Below, in pieces: positions 26,801-34,058 of a stretch of 64,000 nt of DNA. The notes below the pieces were generated by a model, which had not been told where the DNA came from, ran no database searches, and saw only the letters and a program-made list of their open reading frames with translations. This DNA is from Myxococcota bacterium (lineage in GTDB: Bacteria > Myxococcota_A > UBA796 > CAJQPC01). The DNA is taken from the NCBI GenBank assembly GCA_023150845.1, contig JAKLKD010000001.1, forward strand, positions 1 to 64,000. The letters run 5' to 3'. Position 1 is the first letter of the stretch, and each line of letters starts with the position of its first letter. Made by a program: the position numbers and the translations under genes.

Positions 26801-27121
26801 ATGCCTCCGCAATCCCGTGTTGGTGACAACGCCTTCAACCCCGCTGACGCCCACGGCTGCCCCGCCTGCCCGCACCCCGTCACCGGGCCCGGCCAGGCTG
26901 GCAGCCCCGACGTGATCGTGAACGGCATGCAGGCCCTGCGCATCGGGGATCCCGGCCAGCACGCCGCCTGCTGCGGGCCGAACACCTGGGTCGTCGCCTC
27001 GGGCTCGGGCTCGGTCACCTTCAACAACATCCCCGCCGCGCGCCTGGGCGACAGCACCACCCACTGCGGCGGCGCGGGCAGCCTCATCGTCGGCAGCCCG
27101 AACGTCATCGTCGGCGGGTAG
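26801..27121 (+). CDS. PAAR-domain spike-tip protein
   Basis: 106 residues made entirely of a PAAR domain: HGCPACPHPVTGPGQAGSPDVIVNGMQALRIGD, then VASGSGSVTFNNIPAARLGDSTTHCGGAGSLIVGSPNVIVGG. The cysteines and histidines (HGC, CPAC, H, HAACC, THC) would bind one zinc at the sharp tip. Such proteins cap the gp5/VgrG spike of T6SS, phage tails and extracellular injection systems and can carry effectors. TATGCT at 26772 is a candidate -10. A spike-like gene lies 1 kb downstream. ATG 26801 fits the usual N-terminus of the domain. Confidence 0.88.
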   Translation: MPPQSRVGDNAFNPADAHGCPACPHPVTGPGQAGSPDVIVNGMQALRIGDPGQHAACCGPNTWVVASGSGSVTFNNIPAARLGDSTTHCGGAGSLIVGSPNVIVGG

Positions 27122-27126
27122 GGCCG

Positions 27127-27978
27127 CTGCCCGCGCTCCTGCTCCCGGGCTCACCGCCGCTGGTCTGCCCGGCCTGCCGCCAGGTCGTTGACGGGACGAT
27201 CCGGTATGAGCTCCTGGAGCCGCACCCCGCCGGGCTCGTCTGCCCGAACTGCGGCGCGGAGTACCCCATCGTTGACGGCGTGCCCCTGGTGATGCGGGGC
27301 CTCGACGCCTGGCTGGCGACGGAGGCCGCCGTGGTGTTCGCCCGCCGAGATCTCCCCGAGGCCACCGCCGCCCGGCTCATGCGCGGCGCCGGGGGCTCCT
27401 TGCCTCGGGAGGCCCAGCTCCTGCGGGCCTACCGCGACGCGCCGCCGAGCCCCCTGCACGAGCGTGTCGCCGCCTGGATCTCCGCCCAGCCCGGCCTCTT
27501 CTTGGAGCTGGGCTGTGGCCTCGGCGTCGGCGGAGACGTCGCCCGGGAGCGGCGCATCGGCCTCGACCTCAGCTTCACCATGGCCCGGTCTTACCTAGGC
27601 CGCGGCCTCGTCGGCGACGCCTTGGACCCGCCCTTTGAGGCCGAGCGCTTCGACAACCTGCTCCTGCTCAACGTGCTCGACTCCTGCCGGGATCCTCGGG
27701 TGCTGCTCGCCCAGGCCGACGCGCTCCTGCGGCCCGGCGGCGGGATGTTGATCTCCTGCGCCTGGGCTTGGCATGACGAGGTCACCCCCGTCGCCGCACG
27801 AATCACCCCGGACCAGCTCCGCCGCGCCTTGGCCGGGGATCGCCGGGCCCTGGGCCTCACCTTGCGGTACACCGTCGAGGCCGAGGAGGACCCCGTGCTC
27901 TGGCGGCTCCGGGCGGGCCCCCGCACCATACACGAGCACGGCGTGATGCTCCTCGCCCTGCGAAAGTCCGCCGATTGA
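27127..27978 (+). CDS. SAM-dependent methyltransferase with N-terminal Trm112-like zinc ribbon
   Basis: About 283 residues if started at the CTG at 27127. The ribbon is LVCPACRQ (C14, C17) and LVCPNCGAEYPIVDGVPLVM (C39, C42), a Trm112-type pattern often found fused to class I methyltransferases. The catalytic domain has motif I FLELGCGLGVGG (about residue 125), RIGLDLSFTMA (motif II), DALDPPFEAERFDNLLLLNVLD (motif IV) and LLRPGGGMLISC. The first ATG/GTG/TTG in frame is a GTG at 27280, which would cut the ribbon off, so a CTG start (27127, 27139 or 27160) is likely; AGGG lies 3 bases before 27127. It lies between the PAAR and spike genes; target unknown. Confidence 0.75.
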   Translation: MPALLLPGSPPLVCPACRQVVDGTIRYELLEPHPAGLVCPNCGAEYPIVDGVPLVMRGLDAWLATEAAVVFARRDLPEATAARLMRGAGGSLPREAQLLRAYRDAPPSPLHERVAAWISAQPGLFLELGCGLGVGGDVARERRIGLDLSFTMARSYLGRGLVGDALDPPFEAERFDNLLLLNVLDSCRDPRVLLAQADALLRPGGGMLISCAWAWHDEVTPVAARITPDQLRRALAGDRRALGLTLRYTVEAEEDPVLWRLRAGPRTIHEHGVMLLALRKSAD

Positions 27979-27998
27979 CGGCGGGCTGTAACCATCGC

Positions 27999-28027
27999 TT
28001 GTCTCTGGGCGAGGCTTGAGGCAGAAT
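27999..28027 (+). promoter_or_regulatory. Candidate promoter for the spike-protein gene
   Basis: TTGTCT (27999-28004), 17-base spacer, CAGAAT (28022-28027). Each hexamer matches the sigma-70 consensus at 4 of 6. It lies 113 bases before the ATG at 28141. Confidence 0.35.
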
Positions 28028-28140
28028 ATGGGGGAGCCCGACCGACCCAAAAACCGCGGCGGGCCCACCTCCTCATCTCGTCGATTCACACCCTGAGAAC
28101 ACCTCCGCGACGCCCTGGCGCCGCGCTCCGGGAGGCTCCA

Positions 28141-28815
28141 ATGCCCAAGATCACCGACCGCTTCGGCCGCCCCTCCTCTGGGCAGATGCCGGGGCTCGTC
28201 GAGGCCATCGTCACCGACAACGTCGACCCCGCCGAGCTCGCCCGGGTGCGCGTGAAGTTCCCGTCCTTGCCCGGCCCCCCGAGCGGCGGCGACGAGATCC
28301 TCTCCTACTGGGCCCGCCTCGTCATGCCCATGGCCGGCAAAGAGCGCGGCTGGGTGACGATCCCCGAGATCGGCGATGAGGTGCTCGTCGCCTTCGTGCA
28401 CGGCGACTTCAACAACGCCATCGTCATCGGCTCGTTGTACAACGGCGTGGACACCCCGCCCTACGCCAACGAAGACAAAGAGGACAACCTCCGCGTCTTC
28501 CAGTCGCGCTCCGGGCACCGTGTCACCTTCGACGACACGAAGGGTGAGGAGCGCATCGAGCTCATCGTCTTCAACGAGGAGATCCGCATCATCTGGGACG
28601 CCAAAGAGAAGGTGCTCTCGGTGTACTGCGGCAAGGACATCATCGTTGAGGCCAAAGAGACGATCTCGATGAAGTGTAAGGACTTCGTGCTCAAGGCCGA
28701 CAACAGCGTGAGCATCGAGGCCGGGGCCAACATGGACCTCAAGGCGGGCTCGGCGCTCACGGCGAAGGGCGGAAACAGCATGGTGCTCACCGCGAGCATG
28801 ACCCAGATCAACTGA
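28141..28815 (+). CDS. gp5/VgrG-like baseplate spike protein (no gp27 domain)
   Basis: 224 residues. The N-terminal half is a gpV/gp5-type OB-fold (PGLVEAIVTDNVDPAELARVRVKFPSLP, YWARLVMPMAGKERGWVTIPEIGDEVLVAFVHGDFNNAIVIGSLYNG), very typical of phage_base_V. The second half is a row of short strands (GEERIELIVFNEEIRIIWD, IIVEAKETISMKCKDFVLKADNSVSIEAGANMDLKAGSALTAKGG) expected to form a trimeric beta-helix needle. The large gp27-like hub domain of VgrG is absent. It would sit at the head of a contractile injection machine with the PAAR protein as tip. No sheath, tube or ClpV gene is in the window. Confidence 0.88.
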   Translation: MPKITDRFGRPSSGQMPGLVEAIVTDNVDPAELARVRVKFPSLPGPPSGGDEILSYWARLVMPMAGKERGWVTIPEIGDEVLVAFVHGDFNNAIVIGSLYNGVDTPPYANEDKEDNLRVFQSRSGHRVTFDDTKGEERIELIVFNEEIRIIWDAKEKVLSVYCGKDIIVEAKETISMKCKDFVLKADNSVSIEAGANMDLKAGSALTAKGGNSMVLTASMTQIN

Positions 28816-28892
28816 GCCATCTCGCGGCGAAGCCCCTCAAACCTAACGTTTGGTGATGGTCCTGAGATCCCCCAGGACCCGCGGGTGTAGCC

Positions 28893-29483
28893 ATGATGAG
28901 CAGACTCACGACGATCCGGGCAGGCGCCCGCGCTGAAGGTGCGGCGGTCTATGTGTGGGGCGCGGACTTCTCGGTCTGCGCCGACGCCGTGGAGCGGATG
29001 GGGTTGTCGCTCCTGCGGGTCGAGTCCGGCGGGTTCGCCGCGGAGTGGACCGAGCCCCTGCGGGAGCTGCTCCAAGCCGGGCGTTACCGCGTGTCCTACG
29101 AGGTGCTGCCGTGGCAGGTCGTCGAGTGGCGTGAGCTGGGGCGGTCCTTGTTTAAGGACACGGTGGTCGACCAGGTCGAGGCCCAGCACGCCGACGACCC
29201 GCGCTGGGGCACCGACGCCTTCGCGGATGACTACAAGACGGAGCTAGGCGCCATCTCTGCGGCGACCGTGGCGCGCCTCGTCATCGCGCGGCTCGACGAC
29301 GTGCTGACCATGTGCGCCTGGCGTGTGTTCGATCGGGAGCGCGGCCTGCTCACCGCCCGGCTCGGCCTGGGCACGACGGAGTCCTCCTCCGAGGTGCTGG
29401 CGGTGCTCGATCAGCTCGGCGCCGAAGGAGAGGATCGGGCCCGGCTCTATCAGCTCTGGATCGCCTCCCAAGGCTGGTGGTAA
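28893..29483 (+). CDS. Hypothetical protein downstream of the spike gene
   Basis: 196 residues, soluble, no signal peptide. The N-terminal third has alternating strands (GAAVYVWGADFSVCADAVERMGLSLLRVESGGFAAEWTEPL), followed by helical segments (LRELLQAGRYRVSYEVLPWQVVEWRELG; ATVARLVIARLDDVLTMCAWRVFDRE). I do not recognise a family. Its place 77 bp after the spike gene and before the TerB-like gene suggests an assembly or chaperone role. Two adjacent ATG codons (28893, 28896) are possible starts. Confidence 0.7.
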   Translation: MMSRLTTIRAGARAEGAAVYVWGADFSVCADAVERMGLSLLRVESGGFAAEWTEPLRELLQAGRYRVSYEVLPWQVVEWRELGRSLFKDTVVDQVEAQHADDPRWGTDAFADDYKTELGAISAATVARLVIARLDDVLTMCAWRVFDRERGLLTARLGLGTTESSSEVLAVLDQLGAEGEDRARLYQLWIASQGWW

Positions 29484-29539
29484 GCTCCTCGGGCGCGCGA
29501 GCCCGCGCGTGAGAATCGGCGCTGGCCGAGGAGCAGACG

Positions 29540-29914
29540 ATGGGACGACCGACCGAGTTTATGAACGCCTTGCGGGACCCCAAAGGTAAGCCGCTCCAAG
29601 GGACCCACCCCGCCGACGCCGCGCTGCGCTCCTTGTGGGTGCACGTCGCCTTCGCCGATGGGCGCGTCGGGGACGCCGAGCTGGCCTTGTTCCAGGCCGT
29701 CTCCCCGGGCGTGAGCCGCGACGCGCTCCTGCTCCTCATCGCCGAGGACGCCGCCAAGCCCCTCGACCTGGGGGCCCTCGCCGAGGCCCTGCCCGACGCC
29801 GACGACCGCCAGGAGGCCTTCATGCTGGCGAGCTGGATGGTCGGCCAGGACGACCGGCTGCACAAGGCCGAGGCCAAGCTCCTCGCGGAGCTGATGCGGG
29901 AGCTGCGCCTCTAA
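29540..29914 (+). CDS. TerB-like helical-bundle protein
   Basis: 124 residues. The segment LRSLWVHVAFADGRVGDAELALFQAVSPGVSRDALLLL and QEAFMLASWMVGQDDRLHKAEAKLLAELMRELRL shows the TerB (tellurite-resistance-like) all-helical pattern with acidic metal-binding repeats around ADGRVGDAE and QDDRLHKAE. TerB-like domains often occur with stress, phage or injection-system genes. GAGGAG lies 6 bases before the ATG. No Ter operon partners are nearby. Its end overlaps the convergent coiled-coil gene by 4 bp. Confidence 0.72.
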   Translation: MGRPTEFMNALRDPKGKPLQGTHPADAALRSLWVHVAFADGRVGDAELALFQAVSPGVSRDALLLLIAEDAAKPLDLGALAEALPDADDRQEAFMLASWMVGQDDRLHKAEAKLLAELMRELRL

Positions 29915-29925
29915 GCGTCGCGCAG
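29901..29925. terminator. Hairpin over the stop codons of a convergent pair
   Basis: GCTGCGC (29901-29907) and GCGCAGC (29919-29925) form a 7-bp stem; the 11-base loop contains both overlapping stop codons (29911-29914). Confidence 0.35.
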
Positions 29926-30576
29926 CGGCTCGTCACCGAGCTCGTCGGGCACGAGCGCCGGGAGCACGGGGTGCTCGTCGGTGTGCGCGTCGATGAGCTG
30001 CCGCTCCAGGGCGGTGATGGTGCGCTGGGCGAGGCCGAAGCGGGCGCGCAGCTCCTCCAGCTCGGCCCGGGCGGCCTTGAGCTGGAGCTTCGCCGCGGTC
30101 TGCTGGGCGAGCTCCTCCAAGGCCTCCTCGCCGGGCTCGTCGCTCAGCGCGCGCACCACCCCGGCCGGGGCGCTGGGCTCTTTGCCCCGCCGGGCGATGC
30201 GCCGGGAGAGCTCCTGTAAGGACTGCCGGGCCACGCGCAGGTCCTCGCGGAGCTGGTGCTCGACGACCTCACGGCGGCCGAGCTCCTCAAAGTTGCGCTG
30301 GATGTGGTTCTGGATGAGGCGCAGGCAGTTCTGGGCGTCGGACGGCAGGCTCATCCCCGGGCCCGCCGTGAGCAGGGTGACGGTCTGGAGGTCGTGGTGC
30401 AGGGCCGCCAAGGCGCGCTGGGACTGCGCCGTGACGTCGGGCAGCTCATGCAGGCGGTTGAGCTCCGCCTCCAGGCGTTTGACCTCTCCCCGCGCGTCGA
30501 TGAGCCGCGACAGCAGGATCGCCGCGACCGTCGCCAAGGCCGAGATGGCCACGAGGCTCCCGAAGAGGCCGCCCAT
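29911..30576 (-). CDS. Membrane-anchored coiled-coil protein
   Basis: 221 residues. A single TM helix (about 3-24, GLFGSLVAISALATVAAILLS) is followed by long heptad-rich helices: LIDARGEVKRLEAELNRLHEL, HQLREDLRVARQSLQELSRRI, and AAKLQLKAARAELEELRARFGLAQRTITALERQLIDAH. There is no enzymatic motif. It begins 1 bp after the J-protein gene and is last in a minus-strand run including dnaJ-like and Hsp70 genes, so it may recruit the chaperones to the membrane. Confidence 0.7.
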   Translation of the reverse strand: MGGLFGSLVAISALATVAAILLSRLIDARGEVKRLEAELNRLHELPDVTAQSQRALAALHHDLQTVTLLTAGPGMSLPSDAQNCLRLIQNHIQRNFEELGRREVVEHQLREDLRVARQSLQELSRRIARRGKEPSAPAGVVRALSDEPGEEALEELAQQTAAKLQLKAARAELEELRARFGLAQRTITALERQLIDAHTDEHPVLPALVPDELGDEPLRDA

Positions 30577-30577
30577 C

Positions 30578-31153
30578 TCAGCCGATTCGGATCTTGTAGG
30601 GGTTGTCCGACGCCTTCTTGGCGGTGTTGGCGACCTTCTCTTTGGCCTTGGCGAGCTGCTCCTTCATGACCTCGTTGTCGGGCTCAAAGGTGAGCGCGAA
30701 CTGGGTCTGCATGACGCAGCCGTTGTAGTCGCCGTCTTTCCAGCACTGGAGCGCCATGCGCCAGTACTTGCCGCCCTTCTCGGTGCGGGCGGCCTGCTCG
30801 GGATCAGCGTTCGCCGCGGCGCCCGCCCGGGCCTCTTTGCGGCCCTCGTCGCTGAGGCGCTGGGCCCCGGAGCCGAGCTCGTTGTCGTAGGCGCTGCGGG
30901 CGTCGGGGTCACGCAGGATGCGGTAGGCCTCGTTCAGCGCGCGGTAGATGCGGTTGACCTTGTTGCGCAGCTCGGCGTCGCCGACGCGGGCGAAGCGGTC
31001 GGGGTGCAGGCGGCGAGACTCCTCGCGGAAGGCGGGCTCGACGTCGGCTTGGGCGCATCCCCGGGGGAGCTGGAGCAGGCGGTAGTAGTCGAGCTCGCCG
31101 AGGATCTCGGCGAGGGCCTCAGCCTCGTAGGCTTGACGCATCCGAACGTCCAT
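30578..31153 (-). CDS. J-domain protein (DnaJ-like co-chaperone)
   Basis: 191 residues. A J domain covers about residues 21-90: LDYYRLLQLPRGCAQADVEPAFREESRRLHPDRF...NRIYRALNEAYRILRDPDARSAYD, with the Hsp70-stimulating HPD at 50-52. No Gly/Phe-rich, zinc-finger or CTD substrate domains follow; the C-terminal 90 residues (KYWRMALQCWKDGDYNGCVMQTQFALTFEPDNEVMKEQLAKAKEKV) look like a TPR-like helical pair. It should activate the neighbouring Hsp70, 54 bp upstream, and choose clients. Confidence 0.9.
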   Translation of the reverse strand: MDVRMRQAYEAEALAEILGELDYYRLLQLPRGCAQADVEPAFREESRRLHPDRFARVGDAELRNKVNRIYRALNEAYRILRDPDARSAYDNELGSGAQRLSDEGRKEARAGAAANADPEQAARTEKGGKYWRMALQCWKDGDYNGCVMQTQFALTFEPDNEVMKEQLAKAKEKVANTAKKASDNPYKIRIG

Positions 31154-31207
31154 GAGGTCTCCTGCGCGGGTTGGTTTATTATAACTCTGATGCGCTGGAT
31201 CTCAGCC

Positions 31208-32770
31208 TCAGAAATCCAGCTCGTCAAATCGTTTGGACTGCACCTCGTCTTGGGTGAGCCCGCTGGAGGCCTCGATGCGCATGTCTCGGTGCACGCCACG
31301 GTCAAGATCCTCGGCGACGACGTGCACGATGCCGTCGCTGTCGATCTCGAAGCCGATGCGCACCTTCACCTGGCCCCGGGGCGCGGGGCGCAGGTGGTCG
31401 AGGACAAACTGCCCGAGGAGCTCGTTGTCCGACGCCATGCGGCTCTCGCCCTGGTAGACCTCGACGCGCACCTCGCCCTGGTTGTCATGCGCGGTCGAGA
31501 AGACCTTCGTGGCCTCGGTGGGGATCGTCGTGTTGCGCGGGATCAGCACCTCGCAGAAGCCGCCGACGGTGCGTATGCCCAGCGACTGCGGGGTGACGTC
31601 GAGGAGCAGCGCGCTGGCCTGGGGGTTGTCGGCGGTGAGCGTGTGCGCCTGGATCGCCGCGCCGATGGCCACGACCTCGTCGGGGTTGATGCGGGTGAAG
31701 GGCGCCTTGCCGAAGTAGTCGCCGACGGCGTCGCGGATGAAGGGCGGCCGGGTCATACCCCCGACCATCAGCACATGGTCGATCTGACCGCGGGTCAGTC
31801 GGGCCTGGGAGAGCGCGTCGTCGCAGGTCAAGAAGGTGCGCTGGATGAGGGGGCGCACGATGCGGGCGAGCTCGTCGCGGCTGAGCTTGATGGTGAGGCC
31901 GAGCTCCTCTCCTTTGGGGCCCCGGGCGAGGTTGGGCACGTCGAGCTCTACATGCTCGGCCTCGGTGAGCGCGATCTTCGCCCGCTCACCGGCCGCCCGC
32001 AGCTTGAGGCGCGCGGTGCGGTTCGCCGTGAGATCGACGTTGTGGGCGCGCCTGAACAGCTCCAGGAGGTGATCGCCGATGGCGGCGTCGAAGTCGTCTC
32101 CGCCCAAGAAGGTGTCGCCGCTCGTTGCCACGACCTCAAAGAGGTCGTCGTCGAGGCGCAGGATCGACACGTCGAAGGTGCCGCCGCCGAGGTCATACAC
32201 CGCGATGTGCTGGCGTTTGCCCTTGTTGAAGCCGTAGGCCAGGGCGGCGGCCGTGGGCTCGTTGAGGATGCGTAAGCAGTCGAGCCCGGCGATGGTGGCG
32301 GCGTCGCGGGTGGCCTGGCGCTGGTGGTCGTTGAAGTAGGCCGGGACGGTGATCACCGCCTGCCGCACCTCGTGGCCGAGGCCCTGCTCGGCGATACGTT
32401 TCATGTGGCGCAGGACCTGGGCGCTCACCTCCGGCACGGAGAGCACCTTGCCGTTCACCTCGATGCGGGCGTCGGCGTTCGGGCCCTCGACGATCTTGTA
32501 GGCCGTGGAGCTGATGATTCGTTTCACCGTGTCCGAGGTGAAGCGGCGGCCGATGAGGCGCTTCGCCGAGGCGACGGTGGACTCTGGGGCGTAGATGAGG
32601 TTTCGCCGGGCGCGGTGGCCGACGACGACGGCGCCGCTGTGGCCATAAGCGACGACTGAAGGCTGGGTGCGCTGGCCCTCCTCATCCGCGAAGACGACCG
32701 GACCGTTGGGGCCGACCCAGGCCACGCAGGAGTTGGAGGTCCCGAGGTCGATCCCGATCGCCGTGCTCAT
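31208..32770 (-). CDS. Short Hsp70 (DnaK-like) chaperone lacking the full lid
   Basis: 520 residues against about 640 for DnaK. The ATPase domain is complete: [13 protein letters not shown] (6-18), [45 protein letters not shown], and [14 protein letters not shown]. The substrate-binding beta domain follows ([61 protein letters not shown]). The helical lid is reduced to about 30 residues ([19 protein letters not shown]), with no EEVD-like tail. A dedicated J-protein is encoded next to it. It is therefore a specialised chaperone, not the main DnaK. Confidence 0.92.
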   Translation of the reverse strand: MSTAIGIDLGTSNSCVAWVGPNGPVVFADEEGQRTQPSVVAYGHSGAVVVGHRARRNLIYAPESTVASAKRLIGRRFTSDTVKRIISSTAYKIVEGPNADARIEVNGKVLSVPEVSAQVLRHMKRIAEQGLGHEVRQAVITVPAYFNDHQRQATRDAATIAGLDCLRILNEPTAAALAYGFNKGKRQHIAVYDLGGGTFDVSILRLDDDLFEVVATSGDTFLGGDDFDAAIGDHLLELFRRAHNVDLTANRTARLKLRAAGERAKIALTEAEHVELDVPNLARGPKGEELGLTIKLSRDELARIVRPLIQRTFLTCDDALSQARLTRGQIDHVLMVGGMTRPPFIRDAVGDYFGKAPFTRINPDEVVAIGAAIQAHTLTADNPQASALLLDVTPQSLGIRTVGGFCEVLIPRNTTIPTEATKVFSTAHDNQGEVRVEVYQGESRMASDNELLGQFVLDHLRPAPRGQVKVRIGFEIDSDGIVHVVAEDLDRGVHRDMRIEASSGLTQDEVQSKRFDELDF

Positions 32771-32799
32771 CAGCGCCTCTTGGCTTGGAGGGGTCTAGT

Positions 32800-33594
32800 C
32801 TAACGGGGATCGTCGAGGTGTGGGGCCAAGAGCGCGGCGAGCGCCTCGTGCACCCGCCCATTGCTGGCCAAGATCCTTGGCTCGTCAAGGCGCAAGGGGC
32901 CGAGCTCGGTCTCGCTCACCCGGCCGCCGCCCTCGGCCACGAGCAGCGCCCCGGCGGCCACGTCCCACGGAGAGAGGCCGATCTCAAAGTAGGCGTCGAG
33001 GCGCCCGCAGGCGACCCAGGCGAGGTCCAGAGCCGCCGCCCCGGCGCGGCGAAAGCCTTGGGTGTGCTCCAGGATCACCCGGACGAGGCCGAGGTAGTAC
33101 GCGGCGCGCTGGCGGCGGTCGTAGGGGAAGCCGCTGGCGACGAGGCAGTCGTTCAGCGACTCCCGGGCGGAGACGCCGACGGGTCGGCCGTTCAGCGTGA
33201 GCCCGGCGCCGCGGCGGGCCTCAAAGAGCTCGTCCCGGCAAGGATCGTAGACGAGGCCGAGCGCCAGCACACCGTCGAGCTCCAGGGCGATGGACACGGC
33301 GAAGTGCGGCAGGCTGTGCACAAAGTTGGTGGTGCCGTCGAGGGGATCGACGATCCAGCGCGTCGGGGCGGACCAGGCGCCGCCGCCCTCTTCAGCGAGG
33401 ATCGGCACGTCCGGCGTCGCCGCGCTGAGGGCCTCGCGGATGATGCGCTCGCTCTCCAGGTCGATGGCGGTGACGAGGTCCACCTCGCCCTTGCGGCTGG
33501 CCGCGGCGCCTAGGTTCTGGCGCTGCAGCGCCCCGGCGGCCAAGGCGGCGGCGCGGGCGGCGGACTGGGCGGAGATGAGCTGGGCCTCGGTCAT
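32800..33594 (-). CDS. Inositol-1-monophosphatase-family phosphatase
   Basis: 264 residues with all metal-binding motifs of the family: AEEGGG (about 67-72), [25 protein letters not shown] (motif A, about 79-103), and [22 protein letters not shown] (motif B, about 210-231). Mg2+-dependent removal of phosphate from inositol phosphate or a related sugar phosphate; SuhB-like proteins can also act on rRNA transcription. ATG overlaps the dtd stop (ATGA), implying translational coupling. Confidence 0.92.
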   Translation of the reverse strand: MTEAQLISAQSAARAAALAAGALQRQNLGAAASRKGEVDLVTAIDLESERIIREALSAATPDVPILAEEGGGAWSAPTRWIVDPLDGTTNFVHSLPHFAVSIALELDGVLALGLVYDPCRDELFEARRGAGLTLNGRPVGVSARESLNDCLVASGFPYDRRQRAAYYLGLVRVILEHTQGFRRAGAAALDLAWVACGRLDAYFEIGLSPWDVAAGALLVAEGGGRVSETELGPLRLDEPRILASNGRVHEALAALLAPHLDDPR

Positions 33595-34034
33595 GGCGTG
33601 TCGAGGAGCAAGGTCACGGGGCCGTCGTTCACGAGGCTCACCTTCATGTCGGCGCCGAACACGCCCCGGCCGACGGTGAGGCCCTCGGCGGCGAGGAGCG
33701 CGCAGAAGCGCTCGTAGAGGGGCTCGGCGAGCTGGGGCGGGGCGGCGCCGATGAAGCTCGGGCGGCGGCCCTTTCGGCAGTCACCGTAGAGCGTGAACTG
33801 GGAGATGACCAGGGCCGAGGGCTCGGGCAGCTCCGTGAGGCCGAGGTTCATCTTGCCCTCAGCGTCGGGGAAGATGCGCAGCCCGGCGATCCGTTTGGCG
33901 AGCCACTCGGCCTGGGCCTCGGTGTCTTGAGGCCCGACGCCGAGCAAGATGAGCAGGCCGCGCCCCGAGCGCCCGACCTCCTCACCGTCCACCGTCACCC
34001 GGGCCTCGCTGACCCGCTGAACCACCGCGCGCAT
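33591..34034 (-). CDS. dtd: D-aminoacyl-tRNA deacylase
   Basis: 147 residues, the usual length. Conserved active-site motifs are [17 protein letters not shown] (about 78-94) and the C-terminal [11 protein letters not shown] (about 136-146), together with the N-terminal [18 protein letters not shown]. The enzyme frees D-tyrosine and other D-residues from mischarged tRNA, and recycles glycine from tRNA-Ala. It overlaps the inositol monophosphatase gene by 4 bp and begins 24 bp after the pseudokinase gene. Confidence 0.96.
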   Translation of the reverse strand: MRAVVQRVSEARVTVDGEEVGRSGRGLLILLGVGPQDTEAQAEWLAKRIAGLRIFPDAEGKMNLGLTELPEPSALVISQFTLYGDCRKGRRPSFIGAAPPQLAEPLYERFCALLAAEGLTVGRGVFGADMKVSLVNDGPVTLLLDTP

Positions 34035-34058
34035 CTCGCTCCTCGCCGCGCCGCCCCG

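Noticed and set aside
29981..32275. 764-codon plus-strand open frame opposite the coiled-coil, J-protein and Hsp70 genes
   Set aside because: The minus strand carries three clear protein families here; the plus frame shows no motif and crosses gene borders.
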